Positions 55,061 to 63,565 of a DNA stretch of 64,000 bases are shown one piece after another. Position 1 is the first letter of the stretch, and each line of letters starts with the position of its first letter. The notes beneath the pieces were generated by a model. It was not told where the DNA came from and searched no databases. It was given only the letters and a program-made list of their open reading frames with translations. The stretch is from Acidobacteriota bacterium (lineage in GTDB: Bacteria > Acidobacteriota > Vicinamibacteria > Vicinamibacterales > JAFNAJ01), in NCBI GenBank assembly GCA_023384575.1, contig JAHDVP010000001.1, forward strand, positions 231,528 through 295,527. Reading direction: 5' to 3'. Both the position numbers and the translations under genes were made by a program.

Positions 55061-55447
55061 GTGCCGCTCCTCCAGGTGTTCGATCCCCCGATGTGCTGTT
55101 CGACCGGCGTCTGCGGGCCGGTCGTCGACCCGGAACTGACACGGTTCGCCGCCGATCTCGAGTGGGCCGCCGGGCAGGGCGTCATCGTCGAACGCTTCAA
55201 CCTCGCGCAGCAGCCGGAGGCGTTCGTGGGCAATGCCAAGGTGCGGTCGCTGCTGGAACAGGAGGGCGACGCCTGTCTGCCGATCTTGCTCGTCGGCGAC
55301 GAGGTCGTGAGCCGAGGTGTCTACCCTTCACGCGCCGACCTCGCTCGGGTGGTGGGCGTGCCCGAAGAGGAGGGCCGCCCACAGAGCCGGCGACTGACGC
55401 TGACGCCGACCGGTGGCGGCTGCGCGCCAGGCTCGGGGTGCTGCTGA
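55061..55447 (+). CDS. arsD: ArsD arsenic metallochaperone
   Basis: A 128-residue ArsD. The As(III)-transfer cysteines are at residues 12, 13 and 18 (PMCCSTGVCGP), identical in position to E. coli ArsD; a further CysPair tail (GGCAPGSGCC) ends the protein. LPILLVGDEVVSRGVYPS is the usual thioredoxin-like core. It hands arsenite to ArsA. GTG start. The TGATG overlap with arsA indicates coupling. Confidence 0.96.
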   Translation: MPLLQVFDPPMCCSTGVCGPVVDPELTRFAADLEWAAGQGVIVERFNLAQQPEAFVGNAKVRSLLEQEGDACLPILLVGDEVVSRGVYPSRADLARVVGVPEEEGRPQSRRLTLTPTGGGCAPGSGCC

Positions 55448-57255
55448 TGCGACTCGAGTTCGAGCCGACCCGTCACGTGTTCTTCACCGGGAAGGGTGGC
55501 GTGGGCAAGACGTCACTCGCCTGCGCCACCGCGGTGGCCCTGGCCGACTCAGGCCACAGCGTGCTGCTCGTGTCGACCGACCCGGCGTCGAACCTCGACG
55601 AGGTCCTCGGGATCGCGCTGACCTCGAGTCCTGCCGCGGTGCCCGGCCTCGACACGCTGCATGCCCTCAACATCGATCCCGAGGCCGCGGCCCGTGCCTA
55701 CCGCGACCGTGTGGTCGGCCCCTACCGCGGCGTGCTGCCTCCCGCCGTGGTGACGCGGATGGAAGAAGAACTGTCGGGGGCCTGCACCACCGAGATCGCG
55801 GCCTTCGACGAGTTCACCCGGCTGCTGGCCGACGCTTCGGCGACGGCCGGCTTCGACCACGTCGTCTTCGATACGGCGCCGACGGGCCACACGCTCCGCC
55901 TGCTCAGCCTGCCGGCGGCCTGGGACACGTTCCTCGCGACCAACACGTCAGGCACATCGTGCCTGGGCCCTGTGGCAGGCCTTCAAGCGCAGCACGAGCT
56001 GTATCGTGCCACGCTGGCGACGCTTGGTGACGGGGCCCGTACGACGTTCGTGCTCGTGACCCGTCCGGACGTCGCGGCCATCGGCGAGGCCGATCGCACA
56101 CGGGGCGAGCTGTCTGCGCTCGGCATCTCCAACCTGCACCTGGCCGTGAACGGCATTTTCGAGAACGGGGCCCTCGACGATCGGGTCGCCGCGGCGTTCG
56201 CTGAGCGCGGCCGGGCCGCCCTCGCGACCATGAGCGACGGGCTGGCGTCGCTCCCGCGCAGCGAGGTACCGCTTCGCGCGACACCGCCTCTCGGTCTCCG
56301 CGGTCTGAGAGTCTTGCTCGACGACGACGGGGCGGACGCCGAGTGGTCTTCCGGCTCGGCGCCTCCCCTGTCTGGCGCACGGGTCGGCCGGTCGGTCGTC
56401 GCGCTGCGGGGTCTCATCGATTCCATCGAATCGGCCGGTCGCGGCGTCGTGCTCACGATGGGAAAAGGCGGGGTGGGCAAGACGACGGTCGCGGCGGCGG
56501 TGGCGCTCGAACTGGCGCGGCGCGGCCACCGCGTGCAGCTCACGACAACCGATCCGGCGGCGCACGTTCACGGGGTTGTTGGCGACAACGACTCGACCCT
56601 GCGCCTGTCGCGCATCGATCCCGTGAGCGAGACGGCGGCCTACGCTAGCGAGGTGCTCGCTGGCGCTGGGCGGCTCGACGAGCGCGCGCGGGCGCTGCTC
56701 GAGGAGGATCTCCGCTCGCCATGCACCGAAGAGGTGGCCGTCTTCCGCGCGTTCGCGCGCGTCGTCGCTGACGGCGAACGGGAGTTCGTCGTCGTCGACA
56801 CCGCGCCAACGGGCCACACGCTCCTGCTGCTCGACGCGGCGGAGGCGTACCATCGCCAGGTCGAGCGGACGCGGGGCGAACTGCCCGACAGCATCCGGCG
56901 ACTGCTTCCCCGTCTCCGCGATCCCGCCTTCGCCCGCGTGGTGCTCGTGGCCGTGCCGGAGGCGACGCCAGTGCACGAAGCGTTGGTGCTTCAAGACGAT
57001 CTGCGGCGGGCCGGCATCGAGCCATTCGCCTGGGTGCTGAATCAGGCCCTCACGCGCGTGCCGACCCGGCACCCCGTGCTCAGGGCGCGCGGGGCCCGGG
57101 AGGGCCCGTACGTCGACGAGGTCGTCACCCACTTCGATGGCCCCGTCGCGGTCGTACCCTGGGTCGCCACCCCGCCCGTCGGCACAGATGGGCTCGTCGA
57201 TCTGCTTCACTCATCGGCCACCTTGGCCGAGGCCACGCCAACGACCGTTTCCTGA
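55447..57255 (+). CDS. arsA: ArsA arsenite-stimulated ATPase
   Basis: A 602-residue two-domain ArsA. Two P-loops, FFTGKGGVGKTSLACATAV (N-terminal) and LTMGKGGVGKTTVAAAVAL (about residue 340), and two DTAPTGHTL signatures. The metalloid-site cysteines are present: SGACTTEI (~113), GTSCLGP (~171) and RSPCTEEV (~425). It energises arsenite efflux with the permease; here the permease is Acr3 rather than ArsB, an association known in several phyla. Confidence 0.96.
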   Translation: MRLEFEPTRHVFFTGKGGVGKTSLACATAVALADSGHSVLLVSTDPASNLDEVLGIALTSSPAAVPGLDTLHALNIDPEAAARAYRDRVVGPYRGVLPPAVVTRMEEELSGACTTEIAAFDEFTRLLADASATAGFDHVVFDTAPTGHTLRLLSLPAAWDTFLATNTSGTSCLGPVAGLQAQHELYRATLATLGDGARTTFVLVTRPDVAAIGEADRTRGELSALGISNLHLAVNGIFENGALDDRVAAAFAERGRAALATMSDGLASLPRSEVPLRATPPLGLRGLRVLLDDDGADAEWSSGSAPPLSGARVGRSVVALRGLIDSIESAGRGVVLTMGKGGVGKTTVAAAVALELARRGHRVQLTTTDPAAHVHGVVGDNDSTLRLSRIDPVSETAAYASEVLAGAGRLDERARALLEEDLRSPCTEEVAVFRAFARVVADGEREFVVVDTAPTGHTLLLLDAAEAYHRQVERTRGELPDSIRRLLPRLRDPAFARVVLVAVPEATPVHEALVLQDDLRRAGIEPFAWVLNQALTRVPTRHPVLRARGAREGPYVDEVVTHFDGPVAVVPWVATPPVGTDGLVDLLHSSATLAEATPTTVS

Positions 57256-57264
57256 CCCCGCGCC

Positions 57265-58383
57265 ATGTCGACCGAGTCTTCGTTCAATACGACCGCGCCT
57301 TCCTCGCCCGGTTCGGCGCCCGCGCCGCGCAAGCAGCTCGCGTTCTTCGAGCGGTACCTGAGCCTGTGGGTCGGCCTCTGCATGCTCGTCGGCATCCTCG
57401 TGGGCCGATCGCTGCCAGGGAGCATTGCGGCCCTGCGCGAATGGGAGTTCGGCGACGGCAGCCAGATCAACGTCCCGATTGCCGTGCTCATCTGGCTGAT
57501 GATCATCCCGATGATGATGAAGGTCGATTTCGGCGCCATCCGCAACGTCGGTCGGCGCCCGCGGGGCCTCTTCGTTACGCTCTTCGTGAACTGGCTCGTC
57601 AAACCGTTCTCGATGGCACTCATCGCGTGGGTCTTCTTCCGCCACGTGTTCGGCGCCTGGATTCCCTCCGACGACGCAGACCAGTACATCGCGGGGCTCA
57701 TCATCCTGGCGGCGGCGCCGTGCACGGCGATGGTGTTCGTCTGGAGCTACCTGTCGGACGGCGACCCGGCCTACACGCTGGTGCAGGTCTCGGTCAACGA
57801 CCTCCTGATGCTCTTCCTCTTCGCGCCCATCGTCCGGTTCCTGGTGGCGGGCGCGGCGTCGCTGCACGTCCCGTTCATGGTGCTCCTGTACTCGGTCGTC
57901 GTGTTCATCGTGATTCCCCTCACGGTCGGCGTGCTGCTGCGCCACTGGTTCATCCGCCGTCACGGCGCCGCCTGGTTCGAGCAGGAGCTGCTGCCCCGGC
58001 TCGCGCCGATGAGCATGACGGCGCTGCTCCTCACGCTCGTGCTGATCTTCGCGTTCCAGGCCGACAACATCCTGGGGAAGACGCTGCACGTTGCGCTCAT
58101 CGCCGTGCCGATCCTGATCCAGGTGTACTTCAACTCATCGCTCACCTACGGGTTGATGCGGCTCCTCCGGGTCGAGTACGCCGTCGCGGCGCCAGGCGCG
58201 TTGATTGGCGCGAGCAACTTCTTCGAGCTCGCGGTGGCCACGGCCATCGTCCTCTTCGGGCCGGAGTCGGGTGCGGCACTCGCGACCGTCGTGGGGGTGC
58301 TCATCGAGGTGCCGGTGATGCTCTCGGTCTGCTCGGTGTGCAACCGCACGCGCCACTGGTTCCCCCAGGCCAGGGAGGCGTGA
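57265..58383 (+). CDS. acr3: Acr3-type arsenite efflux permease
   Basis: A 372-residue membrane transporter with about ten transmembrane helices. Diagnostic: IPIAVLIWLMIIPMMMKVDF-like core, the conserved cysteine in LAAAPCTAMVFVWSYLSDGDPAYTL (~153), and APGALIGASNFFELAVATAI. It exports arsenite. It follows arsA by nine bases. Confidence 0.96.
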   Translation: MSTESSFNTTAPSSPGSAPAPRKQLAFFERYLSLWVGLCMLVGILVGRSLPGSIAALREWEFGDGSQINVPIAVLIWLMIIPMMMKVDFGAIRNVGRRPRGLFVTLFVNWLVKPFSMALIAWVFFRHVFGAWIPSDDADQYIAGLIILAAAPCTAMVFVWSYLSDGDPAYTLVQVSVNDLLMLFLFAPIVRFLVAGAASLHVPFMVLLYSVVVFIVIPLTVGVLLRHWFIRRHGAAWFEQELLPRLAPMSMTALLLTLVLIFAFQADNILGKTLHVALIAVPILIQVYFNSSLTYGLMRLLRVEYAVAAPGALIGASNFFELAVATAIVLFGPESGAALATVVGVLIEVPVMLSVCSVCNRTRHWFPQAREA

Positions 58384-58442
58384 TCCAAGAGTCGGGACGG
58401 GATGGCAGGTTCTGGCTCGACTGGCCCCCTGAGTAAGCGACG

Positions 58443-59311
58443 ATGCTGTCGAACATCCTGGTAGCGACAGACGGGTCCGAGGCGTCGGATCGGATGGTGG
58501 AGTGCCTCACGGGCCTGGGCCGGGTCGGCACCGAACGGGTGCTGCTGACGCACGTCTTCAACGTGCGTGACGTGGGAGGCCTGTACGAGACCCTGCGCGT
58601 TGACATGACACCGCGCCTCGACGCCCAGCAGCGCGTGCTCGAGCGCGCCGGGCTCAGGGTCGCCGCCGAGGCCCATCTGGGCGTTTCGTTCGTCGAGATC
58701 AACGCGGCCGCCGACCGGTTCGACGCCTCGCTCGTGGTCGTCGGCTCGCTCGGCGCGTCGATGCTGCGCGAGGCGCTGCTCGGGTCGACGGCACACAAGA
58801 TCCTGGAGCACGCCCGGCGGCCCGTGCTGCTCGTGCGACTCGAGATCACCAACGGCGGGGACGAAGGCCGACGTTGCCGGGTGGCGTGCAGCGACAGGTT
58901 CGGTCACATCCTGTTTCCTACCGACTTCTCGGATACGGCCGAGCGGGCCTTCGCCTATCTCGAGCACGTCGTCGGCGCCACCGGCAGTGCGGTGACGCTG
59001 CTGCACGTCCAGGACCGGGCGAAGATCGAACGCCACCTCCACGACAGGCTCCAGGAGTTCAACGAGATCGATCAGGCCCGCCTCGATCGGATGAAGGAGC
59101 ACCTCGAGAGGATCCTGGAGCCGCCGCCCTCGAGCAACGCAGCGTGGAACTGCAGGCCAGGGTCCAGGAGCACCCGGCATCGCCCCGTCAGCAGGCCGCG
59201 GCACTCGCGCTCATCGAGATGCTGCGTGAGGTCAATCAGCTCGTCAGTGCCTCGCTTGGCGTCGATTTCGCGGCGACCGCCGCTCCGCGACAGGGAGGCT
59301 GCTGCGGGTGA
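58443..59311 (+). pseudogene. Universal stress protein (UspA family), disrupted in its second domain
   Basis: Residues 1-140 are a complete Usp domain (NILVATDGSEASDRMVE; ASLVVVGSLGASMLREALLGSTAHKILEHARRPVLLV). A second domain starts normally (GHILFPTDFSDTAERAFAYLEHVV...GSAVTLLHVQ) but stops resembling Usp at about RMKEHLERIL (59120). From there a coherent sequence in another frame, ALEQRSVELQARVQEHPASP to GVDFAATAAPRQGGCCG, continues to a stop at 59311 that overlaps the next gene by GTGA. The original frame stays open to 59609 but looks non-coding. Either a deletion fused two genes, or indels interrupt one. The CCG-ended tail is not recognised. Confidence 0.6.
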
Positions 59312-60033
59312 CCCGCGGTCCTCGGCTTCTGGCGGTGTTCGCCCACCCGGACGGACGAGACGTTCCTCGCGGGCGGCACGCTCGCCCTCCATGCCGCGGC
59401 TGGCTGGGAGGTGGTGCTCGTGTGCGCCACGCGGGGTGAGGCCGGCCGCCGCGACGTGTACGCGGATCGCACGGTCGAGGAGTTCGGGTCGGTTCGGGAG
59501 GCTGAACTGCGCGAGGCCGCGCGTGCATTGGGTGTCGCCGACGTTGTCGTGCTTGGCTACCCGGAAGGTGGCGTGCGCGCATGGGAGTCTCTCGCTCGGG
59601 AGGCGTTGACGGGTCTCCTGCGTACGGGGGCGTTTGACGTCATCATGACCTTCGGCCCAGACGGTATCTCAGGGCACGCCGACCACGTTGCCGTGAGCGA
59701 CGTCGTGACGGACGTCGTACGAGAGGTGTTCGGCGGTGCGGGGAGGGACGTGCACCACGGTCCGCATCTCTACTACGTGCTCCGCTTGGCGGCGGTCCCC
59801 CCTGCTGCGCTCGGACGGACCTGTCGGCTGCCGCGCCGCGGATCACAACCCTCGTCGAAGTGGCATCCGTTGCCGATCGCAAGCTTCGAGCGATCCATGC
59901 GTATCGCAGCCAGGTCCACCCGTGGGCGGGCGGGCAGACACCTGACGCGCACATCGGGGCACCGGAGTGTTTCCATCGGGTCGAACCGTCCTGGACGCAC
60001 GCGGGAACAGTGACGGTCACGCGGCTTCGGTGA
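59308..60033 (+). pseudogene. LmbE-family N-acetylglucosaminyl deacetylase with two compensating frameshifts
   Basis: The frame starts GTG-ACC at 59308 (RGPRLLAVFAHPD), then an extra base near 59350-59356 (GGACGGACGAG) breaks the AHPDDE zinc motif. From there DETFLAGGTLALHAAAGWEVVLVCATRGEAGRR ... ISGHADHVAVSDVV runs in the second frame to about 59800, near a run of six C. A shift back gives RITTLVEVASVADRKLRAIHAYRSQVHPWAGG ... ending at 60033. Corrected, it is a normal LmbE/PIG-L metallo-deacetylase. Sequencing or assembly error is as likely as true decay. Confidence 0.7.
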
Positions 60034-60070
60034 GGATGGAGCCGACAGGGGATCCGGGGAGGCTCGCGGC

Positions 60071-60283
60071 ATGACGTACGAATACCAGTGCGATGCGTGC
60101 GGCAGCGCGTTCGAGGTGAGGGCCACGATCGCGGAAAAGGCGCGTGGGCTGCGGCCGGTGTGTCCGCGGTGCGGCAGCGAGGCGGTGACGCAGGTCCACA
60201 CCGCGGTGAACGTGCTCACCCGTTCGGGTGGTGGGAGTGGTCCCTCCTGCTGCGGGCCGCGTTCGGGCGGCCGCTGCGTGTGA
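60071..60283 (+). CDS. FmdB-like zinc-ribbon protein
   Basis: A 70-residue protein: MTYEYQCDACGSAFEVRATIAEKA followed by VCPRCGSEAVTQVHT, giving the CxxC...CxxC zinc ribbon of the FmdB family. The C-terminal tail (GPSCCGPRSGGRCV) adds three cysteines, an ArsD-like feature that might suit metalloid contact (inference). GGGAGG precedes the ATG. Confidence 0.85.
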   Translation: MTYEYQCDACGSAFEVRATIAEKARGLRPVCPRCGSEAVTQVHTAVNVLTRSGGGSGPSCCGPRSGGRCV

Positions 60284-60351
60284 ACGCCGCACCGCACTTC
60301 GGGTCCTGCTGAGCCGGCCCGGCCCCGTTCTATTCGATTCCCATTTCGTGC

Positions 60352-60397
60352 TTGACAGGGGTGCGCTCGCGTCTTATATTTCGGAATATGACGAAAT
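60352..60397 (+). promoter_or_regulatory. Strong promoter with ArsR-type operator
   Basis: TTGACA (60352-60357) and TATATT (60375-60380) are exactly 17 bp apart. A dyad ATTTCG-N8-CGAAAT (60378-60397) begins inside the -10 box. The same dyad occurs at 61751-61772 at the start of the second arsR. The 246-bp gap 60284-60529 contains no other gene. It should drive the genes from 60530. Confidence 0.85.
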
Positions 60398-60529
60398 GAC
60401 GTAGCGAAGGCGGCCGACCACCGGAGCCCGCTGCGTCAGGCCCACGACCGGGTTCGTGGCCCAGGCAACCGCGGTGGCCCTGGGCGCCCGGCCGACAACC
60501 CGCCTCGAAGGCATTCCCGGAGGCAACCC

Positions 60530-60925
60530 ATGTCGGCTCACGAAGGTCCCACTAGCAAGGCGCTCCTCTTCTGCACGTGCAGCGGCGCCTGCCCCAGCAT
60601 GGCCAAGATCGACTTCTGGACGCTGGCCGAGCGCATCCGCCTCGAGCTCGGCGACAAGGTCGACTTCATGGCCCTCCACCCGCGACTCTGCGAGGAGGAC
60701 GGCGAGCGTCTGATGACCCGCATCCTCACGCCCACGGTGCAGTTCATCACGCCCGCCTGCGCCGAGAAGCGGCAGGAGAAGCTCCTCCGCGACGGCTTCG
60801 CGAAGGCCGGCGTGCCGATGGATCCCGACCACTGGGTGCCAGTCAGCATGGCCCAGGAAGACACCGACGCCGTGTTCGAGAAGGTCAAGGCGACGCTCGA
60901 GTCGCTCGAGCCCGCGGCCAAGTAG
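60530..60925 (+). CDS. HdrA-N-terminal-like cysteine protein
   Basis: A 131-residue cytoplasmic protein. It begins ALLFCTCSGACPSMAKIDFW, has LHPRLCEEDGERLM and FITPACAEKRQEKLL; cysteines at 15, 17, 21, 54 and 77. This pattern (CxCxGx...C, LCxxxG, then A-C-x-E/P-x) follows the N-terminal domain of heterodisulfide reductase subunit A, without the flavin domain. It may bind an Fe-S cluster or transfer sulfur or electrons together with the ferredoxin encoded ten bases downstream. Function is not established. Confidence 0.65.
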   Translation: MSAHEGPTSKALLFCTCSGACPSMAKIDFWTLAERIRLELGDKVDFMALHPRLCEEDGERLMTRILTPTVQFITPACAEKRQEKLLRDGFAKAGVPMDPDHWVPVSMAQEDTDAVFEKVKATLESLEPAAK

Positions 60926-60935
60926 GGGGTGACCC

Positions 60936-61256
60936 ATGGCCGGTCGTGCGTACCTCGGCATTCCCCGGTCGATGATTCCGTGGGCGCCCCGCATCGACGA
61001 GGACGCGTGCATCGGGTGCGGCGAGTGCCTCGAGACCTGCGCGAACGGCGTCTTCGTGCTCGACGAGGTCGAAGAGAAGATGCGCGTGGCGGCGCCAGAC
61101 AACTGCGTGGTGCTGTGCGACAAGTGCGCCGCGCTCTGCGCGACCGACGCCATCACGTTTCCGGACAAGGGCGAGACGCGGGCGCTCCTGCAACGACTCG
61201 TCCGTGAGACCCGGACCCGGGTGGCCGAAGCCACCCAGGCCGAGGCGGGAGGCTAG
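60936..61256 (+). CDS. 4Fe-4S ferredoxin-like protein
   Basis: A 106-residue protein with two cysteine clusters: CIGCGECLETC and CVVLCDKCAALC. The first is a classic CxxCxxCxxxC; the second is CxxxCxxCxxxC, so it probably holds two [4Fe-4S] clusters. The N-terminal RSMIPWAPRIDEDA is typical of small NapF/PsaC-like electron carriers. The linked HdrA-like gene suggests they pass electrons to each other. Confidence 0.85.
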   Translation: MAGRAYLGIPRSMIPWAPRIDEDACIGCGECLETCANGVFVLDEVEEKMRVAAPDNCVVLCDKCAALCATDAITFPDKGETRALLQRLVRETRTRVAEATQAEAGG

Positions 61257-61258
61257 CC

Positions 61259-61708
61259 ATGGCCGCCACCACCGAAGCACGCCGTGTTCTCGAGACGGCC
61301 ACGACCATCGCCGTCGTCGGCGCCTCCCCGGACCCCGGCCGATACGGGCACGAAGTGCAGGCCGCGCTCGAAGCCGCCGGTTGCGCCGTGCGCCTCGTCA
61401 ACCCGAAATACACCGTCATCGGCGACAGGCCTTGTCATCCGTCGCTCCGGGACATCCGCGAGCGGATCGACCTTGCGGTGCTCGTGCTCTCCCCCGCCAA
61501 CGCCGTGCGTGCGCTGGACGACGTGGTCCGCTCGGGTGTGCCCACGGTGTGGTTGCCGCCTGGCACGGCCACCGACGAGCTATCAGCCGCCGCCCGCTCG
61601 CGTGGGCTCGACGTGGTGGAGGAGGTGTGCCCGGTCGCGCTCTTGCGCGGCAGCCGGCACGTTTCCGGCACGCGGGCGCCGGCGGTGCCGGGTTCCCGGC
61701 ACGCCTGA
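61259..61708 (+). CDS. CoA-binding (YccU-like) protein
   Basis: A 149-residue Rossmann-fold protein: TIAVVGASPDPGRYGHEVQAALEAAGCAVRLVNPKYTVIGDRPCHPSLRDI ... IDLAVLVLSP ... VPTVWLPPG. It is the CoA-binding domain type seen in YccU and in the N-terminal part of acyl-CoA synthetases. GGGAGG precedes the ATG. In this setting it may bind a CoA thiol or persulfide, which is speculation. Confidence 0.85.
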   Translation: MAATTEARRVLETATTIAVVGASPDPGRYGHEVQAALEAAGCAVRLVNPKYTVIGDRPCHPSLRDIRERIDLAVLVLSPANAVRALDDVVRSGVPTVWLPPGTATDELSAAARSRGLDVVEEVCPVALLRGSRHVSGTRAPAVPGSRHA

Positions 61709-61750
61709 ATCAGGTCACTGACGTTTTCCGAGGGACCTCGCGCTGGCATA

Positions 61751-61772
61751 CATTTCGCAACTTCCCGAAATG
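61751..61772 (+). promoter_or_regulatory. Second copy of the ArsR-type dyad, at the arsR start
   Basis: CATTTCG-CAACTTCC-CGAAATG: a perfect 7-bp inverted pair with the same 8-bp spacing as the dyad at 60377-60398. It overlaps the ATG of the downstream regulator (61770), the usual place for auto-repression by an ArsR protein. Confidence 0.85.
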
Positions 61773-62216
61773 ACAATGAGTGACGCCCCAATCCGCACGC
61801 TCGTGCAGGTCGCCAAGGCCATCGGCCACCCGGCGCGCCTTCGCATTCTCGCCATGCTCAGGCGGGGGCCGCTCTCCGTCTGCCAGATCACGTCCGTGCT
61901 GGCCTCGGTGCCGTCGACCGTGTCGGGCCACCTGCTCGAGCTGCGGCGCGCAGGCCTCGTCGCCGAGGATCGGCAGGGCAAGTTCGTCTTCTACGAGTTG
62001 ACCAGCAACGACGCCACCCGGCCCCTCCTCGACGCCCTGTTCGCCCGGCTCGCCACCGACCACGACGTGGCGGGCGATGCCGCGCTGGCAGAGGCGCTGC
62101 TGGCCGTATCGCCCGCGGGCGCGTGCGACCTGCCGAAGGCCGCCAGCCCCACGAACGCGCCACGCGAGGAGGACCGCCTCGCCGCCGCCGCACCCGCAGG
62201 AGCCCCCCGACCATGA
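61770..62216 (+). CDS. ArsR-family transcriptional regulator
   Basis: A 148-residue winged-helix protein: VQVAKAIGHPARLRILAMLRRGPLSVCQITSVLASVPSTVSGHLLELRRAGLVAEDRQGKFVFYEL. A cysteine in the recognition region (LSVCQIT) and another in the tail (AGACDLP) could sense a metalloid or thiol. The tail after ~110 residues is Ala/Pro-rich. It overlaps the permease start (ATGA). The dyad over its own start suggests autoregulation. ATG 61776 is an alternative start. Confidence 0.9.
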   Translation: MTMSDAPIRTLVQVAKAIGHPARLRILAMLRRGPLSVCQITSVLASVPSTVSGHLLELRRAGLVAEDRQGKFVFYELTSNDATRPLLDALFARLATDHDVAGDAALAEALLAVSPAGACDLPKAASPTNAPREEDRLAAAAPAGAPRP

Positions 62217-63511
62217 ACTGGAAGCACGAGTGGAAATGGGCAGCGGCCCTGCTGGGCGGCTTCCTGGCCGTCTTCCACCTCCCGGTGGGCAGCGCGCGCT
62301 TCGACGGCGCGGTGCTCGAAGCGTTTCATCTGGTGAAGTGGTACGCGCGTGAGCACGTCCTGCTCTGCCTCGTCCCCGCACTCTTCATCGCCGGCGCGAT
62401 TGCCGTCTTCGTCAGTCAGGGCGCCGTGATGAAGTACCTCGGAGCCTCGGCGAACAAAGTCCTCGCCTACGCCGTGGCGTCGGTCTCGGGCACCGTGCTC
62501 GCCGTCTGCTCGTGCACGGTGCTGCCGCTCTTCGCCGGCATCTACAAGCGCGGCGCGGGCCTCGGCCCGGCCGCGGCGTTCCTCTACGCCGGACCGGCCA
62601 TCAACGTGCTCGCCATCATCCTCACGGCGCGTATCCTCGGTCTCGAGATGGGCATCGCCCGCGCGGTCGGCGCCGTCGTCTTCAGCGTCGTCATCGGTCT
62701 GCTCATGCACACGATCTTCCTGAAGGAGGAACGTGAGCGCGCCGGCGCCCACTTGAGCCTTCCCTCGGACGCCGTCGAGCGCACGCTGCCGCAGACGACC
62801 CTCTACTTCGGATCGATGCTGGCCATTCTCGTCTTCGCGAATTGGGGCGCCCCGCAGACCGATGGCGGCTTCTGGCACACCGTGCACGACGTGAAGTGGT
62901 GGCTGACGGCCGCGGCAGGCCTCGCATTCGCGGCGATGCTCGTCGCCTGGTTCCGGCTGGACTGGCGGGGCGTCGGCCTGGCGGTGCTTGCGACCGTCGC
63001 CGTGGCCCGGGTCATGCCGGATCAGCCCCTGATCACCTTCACCGTCGCCGCGCTCGGGTTGTCGGTCGTTACGGCCGCCGACAAGGGCGAGGGGCGCGAG
63101 TGGTTCTCGGCAACGTGGGAGTTCGCCAGGCAGATCCTGCCCCTGCTGCTCTTCGGCGTGCTGGTGGCTGGCCTGCTGCTCGGGCGGCCCGATCACGAAG
63201 GACTCATTCCATCCGAATGGGTGAGCCGCGCGGTCGGTGGCAACTCCCTCGGGGCGAACCTATTCGCCTCGGTAGCCGGCGCGTTCATGTACTTCGCGAC
63301 GCTCACCGAAGTGCCCATCCTGCAGGGGCTGATGGGGGCCGGCATGGGCAAGGGGCCAGCGCTGGCGCTGCTGCTCTCGGGGCCGGCCCTCTCGCTCCCG
63401 TCGATGCTCGTCCTGAAGAGCGTGATGGGGCTGAAGAAGACACTGGTTTTCATCGCTCTCGTCGTCGTCATGGCCACCACGAGTGGCCTCGTCTATGGCA
63501 CATGGTTCTGA
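62213..63511 (+). CDS. ArsP/DUF318-type permease
   Basis: A 432-residue membrane protein with about eight to ten helices. Diagnostic: VSGTVLAVCSCTVLPLFAGIYKRGAGLGPAAAFLYAGPAINVLAIIL, and a second homologous half (ATLTEVPILQGLMGAGMGKGPALALLLSGPALSLPSML). This is the permease family (DUF318/ArsP) that includes organoarsenical exporters; the CSC-T motif is conserved. Linked to arsR and a small thioredoxin, a common arrangement. Substrate uncertain. Confidence 0.92.
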   Translation: MNWKHEWKWAAALLGGFLAVFHLPVGSARFDGAVLEAFHLVKWYAREHVLLCLVPALFIAGAIAVFVSQGAVMKYLGASANKVLAYAVASVSGTVLAVCSCTVLPLFAGIYKRGAGLGPAAAFLYAGPAINVLAIILTARILGLEMGIARAVGAVVFSVVIGLLMHTIFLKEERERAGAHLSLPSDAVERTLPQTTLYFGSMLAILVFANWGAPQTDGGFWHTVHDVKWWLTAAAGLAFAAMLVAWFRLDWRGVGLAVLATVAVARVMPDQPLITFTVAALGLSVVTAADKGEGREWFSATWEFARQILPLLLFGVLVAGLLLGRPDHEGLIPSEWVSRAVGGNSLGANLFASVAGAFMYFATLTEVPILQGLMGAGMGKGPALALLLSGPALSLPSMLVLKSVMGLKKTLVFIALVVVMATTSGLVYGTWF

Positions 63512-63565
63512 ACACCAGCCTGCGGGCGGCAACTGGCGGTCCGCGGCTCTCCAGGAGGAACGCAC

